Shown here one piece after another: positions 52,791 through 59,635 of a stretch of DNA of 64,000 bases; position 1 is the stretch's first letter, and every line of letters starts with the position of its first letter. This DNA is from Facklamia sp964471435 (GTDB lineage Bacteria > Bacillota > Bacilli > Lactobacillales > Aerococcaceae). The position numbers and the translations under genes are program-made. The stretch lies in NCBI GenBank assembly GCA_964471435.1, contig CAYYGA010000002.1, positions 1-64,000 of the forward strand. Reading direction: 5' to 3'. The notes beneath the pieces were generated by a model. It was given only the letters and a program-made list of their open reading frames with translations, made no database searches and was not told the origin of the DNA.

Positions 52791-52995
52791 GGGCTGACTG
52801 CGACCGGTCAATCGGTTTCTAACTGTTTTATGGGCTGATTCAAAAAGATCTGTCAGCTCATAACAGACCTACGGGCTGATTCAAAAAGATCTGTCAGCTC
52901 ATAACACTCTTATGGGCTGATTCAAAAGAGGTTATCGGCGCAAAACACCCTTGTGGGCTGATTCAAAAATTTTGTCTTTTATCAAACTGAAGCGT
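52791..52995 (+). repeat. 41-bp tandem repeat array, five units
   Basis: Units begin with GGGCTGA at 52791, 52832, 52873, 52914 and 52955, an exact 41-bp period. Units 2 and 3 are identical over their first 33 positions; units 1, 4 and 5 are diverged. In plus-strand RNA the GGGCTGA block can pair with a downstream TCAGCTC (units 2-3), TCGGCGC (unit 4) or TCGGTTT (unit 1), often through G-U pairs. The length is not a multiple of three and the units hold no open frame. It fills the space between rny and recA with no other gene. Function unknown. Confidence 0.85.
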
Positions 52996-53021
52996 AGACC
53001 CTGTATAAGTCTTGAAAACAT

Positions 53022-53060
53022 AAAAAAACACTCCTATAGATAGTCTCTATAGAAGTGTTT
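53022..53060 (-). terminator. Intrinsic terminator of recA
   Basis: AAACACTTCTATAGA / TCTATAGGAGTGTTT (15-bp stem, one mismatch, 5-nt loop) with seven T on the minus strand, about 55 nt after the recA stop. Confidence 0.9.
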
Positions 53061-53115
53061 AAAACTTAATTTTTTAGTGTGAAAGCTTATGGAGTGTCTG
53101 CCTTGTGATGAGGTT

Positions 53116-54168
53116 TTATTCCTCTTCTAAAGTTAAGACTTCTGCTTCTTCTTTTACTGGTTTATCTTCAACCGGTTCTCCAATTTCAAAGTGAGCGCGA
53201 ACTCTCTTCTCAACGTCTTCACGAATTTGTGGATTATCCAATAAAAATTGTTTAGCGGATTCTCGTCCCTGTCCGATTCTTTCTTCTTTATAAGAATACC
53301 AGGAACCTGCTTTATTAATCACATCAATATCAGAAGCCATATCTACAAGTTCTCCTACTTGAGAGATACCTTCTCCATAAATAATATCAACGATAGCTTC
53401 TTTGAAAGGTGGAGCTACCTTGTTTTTAACGACTTTAATTCTAGTACGGTTACCAAATGCTTCCCCGCCTTGTTTTAATGTTTCAATCCGGCGTACTTCT
53501 AAACGAACTGAGGAATAGAATTTTAAAGCTCTTCCCCCTGGAGTCGTTTCCGGGTTACCAAACATTACTCCGATTTTTTCACGAATTTGGTTGATAAAGA
53601 AAGCAATTGTTTTTGTTTTGTTTACTGATCCTGAAAGTTTACGCATTGCCTGGGACATTAAACGAGCCTGTAAGCCCATATGGCTGTCTCCCATTTCGCC
53701 TTCAATTTCAGCGCGGGGTACTAAAGCTGCAACCGAGTCGACTACTACAATATCAATCGCTCCGGATGAAACTAAAGCATCAGCAATTTCAAGTCCCTGC
53801 TCACCTGTATCAGGTTGGGATAGTAATAAATTATCTACATCAACGCCTAATTTAGCTGCATAGGCCGGATCTAAAGCATGCTCAGCATCAATAAATGCTG
53901 CCAGGCCCCCTTGTTTTTGAACTTCTGCAATGGCATGAAGGGCTACCGTTGTTTTACCTGATGATTCAGGACCATATACTTCGATAATTCTTCCACGCGG
54001 ATAACCGCCTACACCTAAAGCGACATCAAGGGCTAAGGAACCAGATGATACGGTAGCAACTGCTGTATTTGTTTGGTCGCCCATACGCATGATAGCACCT
54101 TTACCATGATTTTTTTCTATACTTTTTAAAGCTTGATCTAAAGCTTTTTGTCTATTTTCATCTACCAT
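53116..54168 (-). CDS. recA: Recombinase RecA
   Basis: Forms filaments on single-stranded DNA, drives homologous recombination and triggers LexA self-cleavage in the SOS response. Conserved blocks: GKGAIMRMGD, Walker A GPESSGKTT (about residue 67), Walker B-like IVVVDSVAALVP (about 140), loop L1 GDSHMGLQARLMSQAMRKL and loop L2 FINQIREKIGVMFGNPETTPGG (split here as FINQIREKIG and GNPETTPGGRAL). The C-terminal domain ends in an acidic tail. Length 350. GGAGGAAG precedes the ATG. It has its own promoter with an SOS box, downstream of cinA in the conserved cinA-recA order. Confidence 0.99.
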   Translation of the reverse strand: MVDENRQKALDQALKSIEKNHGKGAIMRMGDQTNTAVATVSSGSLALDVALGVGGYPRGRIIEVYGPESSGKTTVALHAIAEVQKQGGLAAFIDAEHALDPAYAAKLGVDVDNLLLSQPDTGEQGLEIADALVSSGAIDIVVVDSVAALVPRAEIEGEMGDSHMGLQARLMSQAMRKLSGSVNKTKTIAFFINQIREKIGVMFGNPETTPGGRALKFYSSVRLEVRRIETLKQGGEAFGNRTRIKVVKNKVAPPFKEAIVDIIYGEGISQVGELVDMASDIDVINKAGSWYSYKEERIGQGRESAKQFLLDNPQIREDVEKRVRAHFEIGEPVEDKPVKEEAEVLTLEEE

Positions 54169-54195
54169 TTTCTTCCTCCGTTCTTACTCTTAATT

Positions 54196-54224
54196 AGTTT
54201 AACAGTTTGCAGTATGAAATACAA
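54196..54224 (-). promoter_or_regulatory. Sigma-A promoter of recA
   Basis: Minus strand: -35 TTGTAT (54219-54224), 17-bp spacer ending TGT, -10 TAAACT (54196-54201). Confidence 0.65.
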
Positions 54225-54232
54225 GCTTTTTA

Positions 54233-54246
54233 CGAACATTTGTTCT
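54233..54246 (-). promoter_or_regulatory. LexA/SOS box upstream of recA
   Basis: AGAACAAATGTTCG (minus strand) fits the Gram-positive LexA (DinR) consensus CGAACRNRYGTTYG at all but the first position. It sits 8 bp upstream of the recA -35 box and just after the cinA stop, so recA can be induced independently of cinA. Confidence 0.85.
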
Positions 54247-54254
54247 ATTATTTT

Positions 54255-55595
54255 TTATAAAAAATTACTTGCCTGCAGTTTATTTTTCAACATATTTAAG
54301 GCATGGTTTTTTGCTAATTGGGTTACTATATAGCGGGGTTTGTTTTCAAAGTTGAACTTCCGTACCTGATATTCCACATGAAAATCATCCGCTATTTTTT
54401 CAATAGTTTTAGTGGTGTTTTCCATTTCATTGTTCTGGTTTTTTTCTAAACGGCAGGCAAGTGCAATATAAACTTCTCCTGCCGGGTGGCCTTCATCAGG
54501 TCCGGGCCCCGCCACACCGGTTAGAGCCAGGGCATAATCAGTTTCTGCATTTAAAATAGCCCCCTTGGCCATAGCCAGAGCACATTCCTTGCTGTACTGT
54601 GAGTATTTTTCAAGGAGCAAAGAATCGATTCCCAATAAAGACAATTTAGCGTCTAATTGGTAAGTAACAAAGCCGCCGTATACCACTTTGGAAGCTCCAG
54701 GAATCTTAGTCAGGGAATTAACTACTAAGCCCCCGGTAATACTTTCAGCAGTGGTAACTTTTTTATTTCGCCGGGTCAATAATTCCACCACATATTTTTC
54801 AACACTGGCTTCCTGGCCATAGCCGATAAAATACTCACTTAATTCTTCGACTATCTTTTCCGCTACGGTTTGATTCAACTGGTCGACTTCTGCCTGGTTG
54901 TCGCCACTGGCTGTTAAGCGGATGCCTACCTTCATCGGCTGGGCGTATACTGCAATCGAAGGATTATCCTGTTTATCTAGGAAGTCCGAAATTTTAGAGC
55001 TTAACTGCGATTCGCCGATTCCTGTAAAACTTAAATATAAAGAATCAATCACCGGCAGATCAGAATATTGGTGAATTAAATAATCGATAACACTTTCCCG
55101 CATCATGTGTTCCATTTCAAAAGGCGGCCCCGGCAGCAGAATAAAAGTTTGATCCAGTTGGTCCGGTCTTCTTTGAGTGTAAGCCAGCCCTGAGGCTAAG
55201 CCTACTTGATTAATAAAACTAGTGGCATTTTTGAAGGTGACGGCCTGACGGTAATCGCCTTCTGATACAGGGCGGTCTTCCTTTTTAAAATAATTAACAA
55301 TCTGCTGCCATTGATCTTGGTCGAGTGTTAATTCCTGGTCTAGATAATCCGCTAAAACTTCTTTAGTTATATCATCAGGGGTCGGACCCAGACCTCCGCT
55401 GATTAAAATGATATCCGAGCGGGAAGCTGCTAAATTAAAGGCATCTTTCATTCTGTCCGGGTTATCCCCGACCACTTGTTGATAGTAAATCCCAATTCCG
55501 ATTGATAATAATTCCTTGGCAATAAAAGATGTGTTGGTATTAATGGTGTCGCCCATTAATAATTCAGTGCCGACAGCAATTATTTCCGCTTTCAA
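54255..55595 (-). CDS. cinA: CinA family protein (competence/damage-inducible)
   Basis: Two-domain protein. The N-terminal COG1058 domain (GTELLMGDTINTNTSFIA, SGGLGPTPDDITKEVLAD) belongs to the ADP-ribose pyrophosphatase/MoaB-like family. The C-terminal domain (TTAESITGGLVVNSLTKIPG, ALTGVAGPGPDEGHPAGEVY) has the nicotinamide mononucleotide deamidase (PncC) signature. It thus probably recycles NMN or repairs pyridine nucleotides. Length 446 is slightly above the usual ~415, due to loose C-terminal sequence. TTG start, with GGGAGG 6-7 nt upstream. Conserved upstream neighbour of recA. Confidence 0.95.
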   Translation of the reverse strand: MKAEIIAVGTELLMGDTINTNTSFIAKELLSIGIGIYYQQVVGDNPDRMKDAFNLAASRSDIILISGGLGPTPDDITKEVLADYLDQELTLDQDQWQQIVNYFKKEDRPVSEGDYRQAVTFKNATSFINQVGLASGLAYTQRRPDQLDQTFILLPGPPFEMEHMMRESVIDYLIHQYSDLPVIDSLYLSFTGIGESQLSSKISDFLDKQDNPSIAVYAQPMKVGIRLTASGDNQAEVDQLNQTVAEKIVEELSEYFIGYGQEASVEKYVVELLTRRNKKVTTAESITGGLVVNSLTKIPGASKVVYGGFVTYQLDAKLSLLGIDSLLLEKYSQYSKECALAMAKGAILNAETDYALALTGVAGPGPDEGHPAGEVYIALACRLEKNQNNEMENTTKTIEKIADDFHVEYQVRKFNFENKPRYIVTQLAKNHALNMLKNKLQASNFL

Positions 55596-55812
55596 AGAAT
55601 TCCTCCCTCATAAATAAATACACTTAATTTAATAAATAGTTCTTTTATATTTTAAATAGATAATACATTTTTGTCCAAAAAAAGGTTCTATACAGTAAAC
55701 TCCACACAATAAACCATAAAAAATGGGGCTGCGTTTTAAATCTGATATAAGTTTGATACTATAATTTAAACCTTCTACAATTTGATTGCATAATTTTTAA
55801 ACTGAAATCTGC

Positions 55813-55932
55813 AATAAAAAAAATCTTTTATCACCGCACTTAGCCACTTTCTAACAGATGAAGTCTGGAAACTCCGAACAAGGGAGGAGTTGGAAGACGT
55901 TAGAAGTCACGGTAATAAAAGATTTTATTTTT
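55813..55932. repeat. Long imperfect hairpin element
   Basis: This is the main feature of the 385-nt gap between pgsA and cinA. The arms 55813-55855 and 55899-55932 are inverted copies (AATCTTTTATCACCG against CGGTAATAAAAGATT, plus CTAAC/GTTAG) with a 7-nt bulge. The middle contains a second stem (GTCT-AACTCC with GGAGTT-AGAC). A partial copy borders the gap at 46225. Similar in kind, but not in sequence, to the elements at 5.9 and 20.2 kb. 55596-55812 shows nothing I can identify. Confidence 0.6.
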
Positions 55933-55980
55933 CTGTAAGTTTGATTTTCTAAAACTACTTATAATATATCCTCAAAAATT

Positions 55981-56562
55981 TTATACTGCATCTTTAAAGA
56001 TATAACGTGCCTGGTAAAAATAATCCCATCCTGAATAAACAGTAAAAATTAAACAAATAATCAAGAGTATATCTGCTATCGGAATGCCAAGGGCTTTAAA
56101 TCCGATATCATTCCATAAGTAAAAGACGATCGCAAACATCTGGGTAAAAGTTTTAATTTTACCGGGCAGAGCGGCTGCTAAAACTTGTCCGTCCTGACGT
56201 GCTAAAAGCACTCGTAAACCTGTGACTAAAAGTTCACGGGATATAATTATAATTGCCATCCAGCCTGCAATCATATTCAGTTCCACTAACATAATCAAGG
56301 CTGCGGCTACTAACAGTTTGTCAGCCATGGGATCGGCAAAAACACCAAACTGGGTGACTAAATTATATTTACGGGCTAGGTAGCCGTCTAAATAATCTGT
56401 AAAAGATGCCACAGCAAAAATTAAACCGGCCCAGAAGTGCTGCCATAATATTTCCGTCCCTAAAATCTGAAAGCTGCCCCAGGTTAAATTGAGGGTTAAC
56501 AAAAGCACAAATACAGGGATCATAATAATACGAAAAACAGTTAACTTGTTAGCTATATTCAT
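55981..56562 (-). CDS. pgsA: CDP-diacylglycerol-glycerol-3-phosphate 3-phosphatidyltransferase
   Basis: Integral membrane enzyme making phosphatidylglycerophosphate, the precursor of phosphatidylglycerol and cardiolipin. The CDP-alcohol phosphotransferase motif D-G-x2-A-R-x8-G-x3-D-x3-D is complete (LDGYLARKYNLVTQFGVFAD, then PMADK, about residues 58-82). Four to six hydrophobic segments span the protein. Length 193. GGAG lies shortly before the ATG. It follows rodZ by 18 nt, and the rodZ-pgsA-cinA-recA order is that of B. subtilis and many lactobacilli. Confidence 0.96.
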   Translation of the reverse strand: MNIANKLTVFRIIMIPVFVLLLTLNLTWGSFQILGTEILWQHFWAGLIFAVASFTDYLDGYLARKYNLVTQFGVFADPMADKLLVAAALIMLVELNMIAGWMAIIIISRELLVTGLRVLLARQDGQVLAAALPGKIKTFTQMFAIVFYLWNDIGFKALGIPIADILLIICLIFTVYSGWDYFYQARYIFKDAV

Positions 56563-56580
56563 TTATTCTTCTCCACTATC

Positions 56581-57603
56581 CTATTCCGGTGCATAAACAG
56601 CCGGCCCTTGGAATTCAGTTTCCTCAGTTTCTTCGACCGTTTCAGCCGTCTCATTGTCAGTTGGTAAAGTTAATTCCTGTCTTCCCTCAGATGCTTCCGG
56701 ATTGACCAGTATTAAAATGGTATAGGGTACAGCTGGATCGACTTCAACCTCTTCACCATTGATAGTAAACACGCCGCCTTCCGGATAACCCATTTCTAAA
56801 CGGATTTCCTGAGTGTCGGGAGCTACATCAGAATACTCATAGCTTTCATCTTGCAGAACGGTTTGATCAACTGTTAAATTGCCGTCCTCATAGATTCCCA
56901 ACCAGACAAAATTACTAGCTTCAAGTCCAAATTCATAGTTAGATAGCGGTCCTTCCAATTGATAAACAGCTTCAGTTCCTGGTTCAGATACAAGAGTTAC
57001 TAGCTGGTTGCCTACCTGAATTTGATTTTCAGCCAAGGCTGGTGTCTCTTCTTCTGTTGTTTCTGCTACATCCGTTTCATCCGCTTCATCTGATTCAGGC
57101 ATAACTGAACTTGGTTCTACAGATTCAACGACACTTTGAGTCTGCTGAACAGTTTCTTGCGGTGCCGGTTCATCGGACTGGGAAAGTTCATTAATAGCCA
57201 TAAAAAGAATTAAAATAATTAATAAAATAATACCAGTTAAAATAATTAATGGTATATAAGAAATGAAAGTTTCAACGCTGCTTTCTTCTCCTGAGTGCCG
57301 TGTGGCCAGCCTGCTTGGGAGGGGTTCTTCATCTTTTGAATTCTCATAATCCATAGAAGACTCATTTTGAACTTCCAACTCATCCGCGTATTCAACTAAT
57401 AATTGATCGCCGTCCAAGCCAACCATGTCTCCATATTGTTTTACAAAAGCACGGATATAAAAAGTCCCCGGAATTTCATCATAGTTTCCTTCTTCCAAGG
57501 CCTGCAAATATTTTTTTTGGATTTTGGTCATTTGTTGTAAAGTATTTAAAGTGTAACCTTTATTTACACGCGCTTCTCTTAAACGTGTACCTAATTCGCT
57601 CAT
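56581..57603 (-). CDS. rodZ: Cytoskeleton protein RodZ family (YmfM-like)
   Basis: Bitopic membrane protein that links MreB filaments to the cell-wall elongation machinery. The N-terminal HTH_25 domain (about residues 3-70: LGTRLREARVNKGYTLNTL, YLQALEEGNYDEIPGTFYIR) is followed by an acidic linker and one membrane helix (about 125-150). An external linker rich in Glu/Thr/Ser leads to a C-terminal beta domain of the RodZ type (VWLGIYEDGNLTVDQTVL, EIRLEMGYPEGGVFTINGEEV). Length 340. The ATG at 57603 has GGGAG upstream; the frame opening at 57627 precedes it. If mreB were absent from the genome the role would need another explanation. Confidence 0.93.
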   Translation of the reverse strand: MSELGTRLREARVNKGYTLNTLQQMTKIQKKYLQALEEGNYDEIPGTFYIRAFVKQYGDMVGLDGDQLLVEYADELEVQNESSMDYENSKDEEPLPSRLATRHSGEESSVETFISYIPLIILTGIILLIILILFMAINELSQSDEPAPQETVQQTQSVVESVEPSSVMPESDEADETDVAETTEEETPALAENQIQVGNQLVTLVSEPGTEAVYQLEGPLSNYEFGLEASNFVWLGIYEDGNLTVDQTVLQDESYEYSDVAPDTQEIRLEMGYPEGGVFTINGEEVEVDPAVPYTILILVNPEASEGRQELTLPTDNETAETVEETEETEFQGPAVYAPE

Positions 57604-57639
57604 AGTTATAACTCCCTTATTAATCAACAGTCATCTGTA

Positions 57640-57645
57640 ATTATA
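57640..57645 (-). promoter_or_regulatory. Extended -10 promoter of rodZ-pgsA
   Basis: Minus strand TGC-TATAAT with a weak -35 (AGTAAA at 17 bp). Just downstream of the ftsY terminator, which supports a new transcript starting here. Confidence 0.55.
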
Positions 57646-57703
57646 GCATATAAAAATAATAATTTACTATAGAATAACAGAAGGCTGAAAAAAATTGTGC
57701 TTT

Positions 57704-57765
57704 TAAAAAACAGCAATCAAGTTAAGACAGGACTCGGTAAGCTGAGGTCTGGTTAACTTGATTGT
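57704..57765 (-). terminator. Intrinsic terminator of the rnc-smc-ftsY operon
   Basis: A perfect 12-bp stem (CAATCAAGTTAA / TTAACTTGATTG) with a 27-nt loop and six T on the minus strand, 8 nt after the ftsY stop. Confidence 0.87.
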
Positions 57766-57771
57766 ATTTTG

Positions 57772-58794
57772 TTATACAGTCTGCTCCATTAAATCCCGGA
57801 TCAGTGTATACATATATTTTTCGGCATCAAACTGCTGCAGATCGCCTGCCTGCTCTCCTAAGCCGATAAATTTAACCGGCAAATCCAATTCATGACGGAT
57901 CGAAAGTACAACCCCGCCTTTAGCTGTTCCATCCAGCTTAGTTAAAACCAGCCCGGTAATTTCTGTGGCTTCATTGAATTGCTTAGCCTGCACAAGTGCA
58001 TTCTGTCCGGTTGTAGCGTCTAAAACTAAGAGCACTTCCTGGATGCCGTTTGGATTTTCACGCTCAATAATGCGTTTCATTTTAGCCAATTCAGCCATTA
58101 AATTAGCTTTAGAATGTAATCGCCCGGCTGTATCCACTAATAAATAGTCGTAATTTTCTTCATTCGCTTTTTTAACAGCATCAAAAACAACTGAAGCAGG
58201 ATCACCTTGATCAATCCCGCTGACCACTGGTATATCCAAACGGTCTCCCCAGACTGTCAACTGCTCTACCGCTCCGGCTCTAAAGGTGTCTCCGGCAGCC
58301 ATTAATACTTTTTTACCCTCTTGTTTTAAGTTGTAGCCGATTTTACCGACGGAAGTTGTTTTGCCGACACCGTTTACTCCGACAAATAGGATAACAGTTG
58401 GTCCGTCGGGGTTCTCATTAATTAAATCTTGCTCGATTCCGTCTTTTTCATAAATAGCAACCATTTCTTCCAGCATGACATTTTTTACATCTTCCGGCTT
58501 ATGGACATTACGCTCTTCTACAGCATCGCGAATCGCATCCGATAAAGCCATGGTCATACTGAATCCTACATCGGCCCCAATTAAGGTTTCTTCTAAATCA
58601 TCATAAAAGTCTTCATCAATTTCGCGCCAGCCGCTGAATAAATCAGCAATTCTTTCAGAAAAAGATTTGCGCGTTTTTTCCATTCCACGGTCATATTTTT
58701 CAAAAACTATCTGTTCTTCTTTTTTTTGCTCAACATCTTTGACAGCTTTATCTTCACCCGTAAAGGCACGCTTTATTCGATTAAATAATCCCAT
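57772..58794 (-). CDS. ftsY: Signal recognition particle receptor FtsY
   Basis: Membrane-associated GTPase that receives SRP-ribosome complexes for co-translational insertion. A short charged N-terminal A domain precedes the N domain (about residues 40-110). In the G domain are GVNGVGKTTSVGKI (G1), GDTFRAGAVEQL (SRP-family insertion), DTAGRLHSKANL (G3), TKLDGTAKGG (G4) and GLGEQAGDLQQFD near the C terminus. Length 340, typical for Firmicutes with a short A domain. GAAAGGATTG precedes the ATG. It ends the rnc-smc-HAD-ftsY operon, with strong termination after it. Confidence 0.98.
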   Translation of the reverse strand: MGLFNRIKRAFTGEDKAVKDVEQKKEEQIVFEKYDRGMEKTRKSFSERIADLFSGWREIDEDFYDDLEETLIGADVGFSMTMALSDAIRDAVEERNVHKPEDVKNVMLEEMVAIYEKDGIEQDLINENPDGPTVILFVGVNGVGKTTSVGKIGYNLKQEGKKVLMAAGDTFRAGAVEQLTVWGDRLDIPVVSGIDQGDPASVVFDAVKKANEENYDYLLVDTAGRLHSKANLMAELAKMKRIIERENPNGIQEVLLVLDATTGQNALVQAKQFNEATEITGLVLTKLDGTAKGGVVLSIRHELDLPVKFIGLGEQAGDLQQFDAEKYMYTLIRDLMEQTV

Positions 58795-58811
58795 TAAGAA
58801 TCAATCCTTTC

Positions 58812-59618
58812 TTATTTTATAAAATGATAAATTGCCTTTGCGACCCCGTCGTCATTATTACTGGCGGTGATATAATCAGCCAGCGCTTTAATTTCCGGGA
58901 CCGCATTTTCCATTGCGATTCCCAGTCCTGCCATTTTAATCATCGATTCATCATTTAACTGATCTCCCAGGGTCATCATTTCTTTTAATTCAATCCCTAG
59001 TTTATCACCTAACTGGCGTAAAGTATTTCCTTTATCAACACCTTTTTTCATCACTTCCAACTGAAATGGATGAGACAGTGAGATACTGTAGTCTTCCAAT
59101 AAGGCCGGATCTATTTTATCCATTTGCTTTTTCAAATAGCTTTCTTCCACGTTAATAACAAATTTAAAAAATTGATGATTTCTTGGAAAAAGGGAAAAGT
59201 CATGGACACGGCTGGGTGCTTGAGTAAGTGTTGTATAAGTACTTATGATGCCTGCAGGATAACTTTCCGGCTCATAAACCCATTCCTGGTCTACCACATT
59301 CAAGGGTAAATTCAAGGCTTGCGTTTCTTGATACCATTTTTCCATATCGGACATTGATAAGGTGTTTTCTACCATAACTTTCGCATCCGAAGTCCGCCTT
59401 ACCTGAGCGCCGTTAAAGATAATCATATAATCATCCTCACTTTTTAATCCGATATCCGAAATAAGATAATCTGTTGCTAAGTAAGGCCGGCCGGTGCAAA
59501 TAACAATTTTTATCCCTTTTTCATGCGCATAATGCAGGGCCTTTAAATTTTCTTCACTGAGTTCTTTATTATCATTAATTAAAGTGCCGTCTAAATCAAT
59601 AGCGATTAACTTAATCAT
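58812..59618 (-). CDS. Cof-type HAD family hydrolase
   Basis: Haloacid dehalogenase-superfamily phosphatase with a type IIB (Cof) cap, acting on a small sugar or cofactor phosphate. Motif I DLDGTLINDN (nucleophile Asp8) is followed by motif II VICTGRP and, after the cap (about residues 85-185), motif III VDKGNTLRQLGDKLG and motif IV LGDQLNDESMI. Length 268. The substrate cannot be inferred from sequence. It is inserted between smc and ftsY (18 nt on each side), as seen in several lactobacilli. GAGGAG precedes the ATG. Confidence 0.95.
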   Translation of the reverse strand: MIKLIAIDLDGTLINDNKELSEENLKALHYAHEKGIKIVICTGRPYLATDYLISDIGLKSEDDYMIIFNGAQVRRTSDAKVMVENTLSMSDMEKWYQETQALNLPLNVVDQEWVYEPESYPAGIISTYTTLTQAPSRVHDFSLFPRNHQFFKFVINVEESYLKKQMDKIDPALLEDYSISLSHPFQLEVMKKGVDKGNTLRQLGDKLGIELKEMMTLGDQLNDESMIKMAGLGIAMENAVPEIKALADYITASNNDDGVAKAIYHFIK

Positions 59619-59635
59619 ACTTTTCTCCTCTACAT

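Noticed and set aside
52791..52995. CRISPR-like array (14-nt conserved block with 27-nt variable parts)
   Set aside because: The conserved block is too short, the supposed spacers of units 2 and 3 are nearly identical, all units are related over their full length, and no cas gene is nearby. It is a degenerate tandem repeat.
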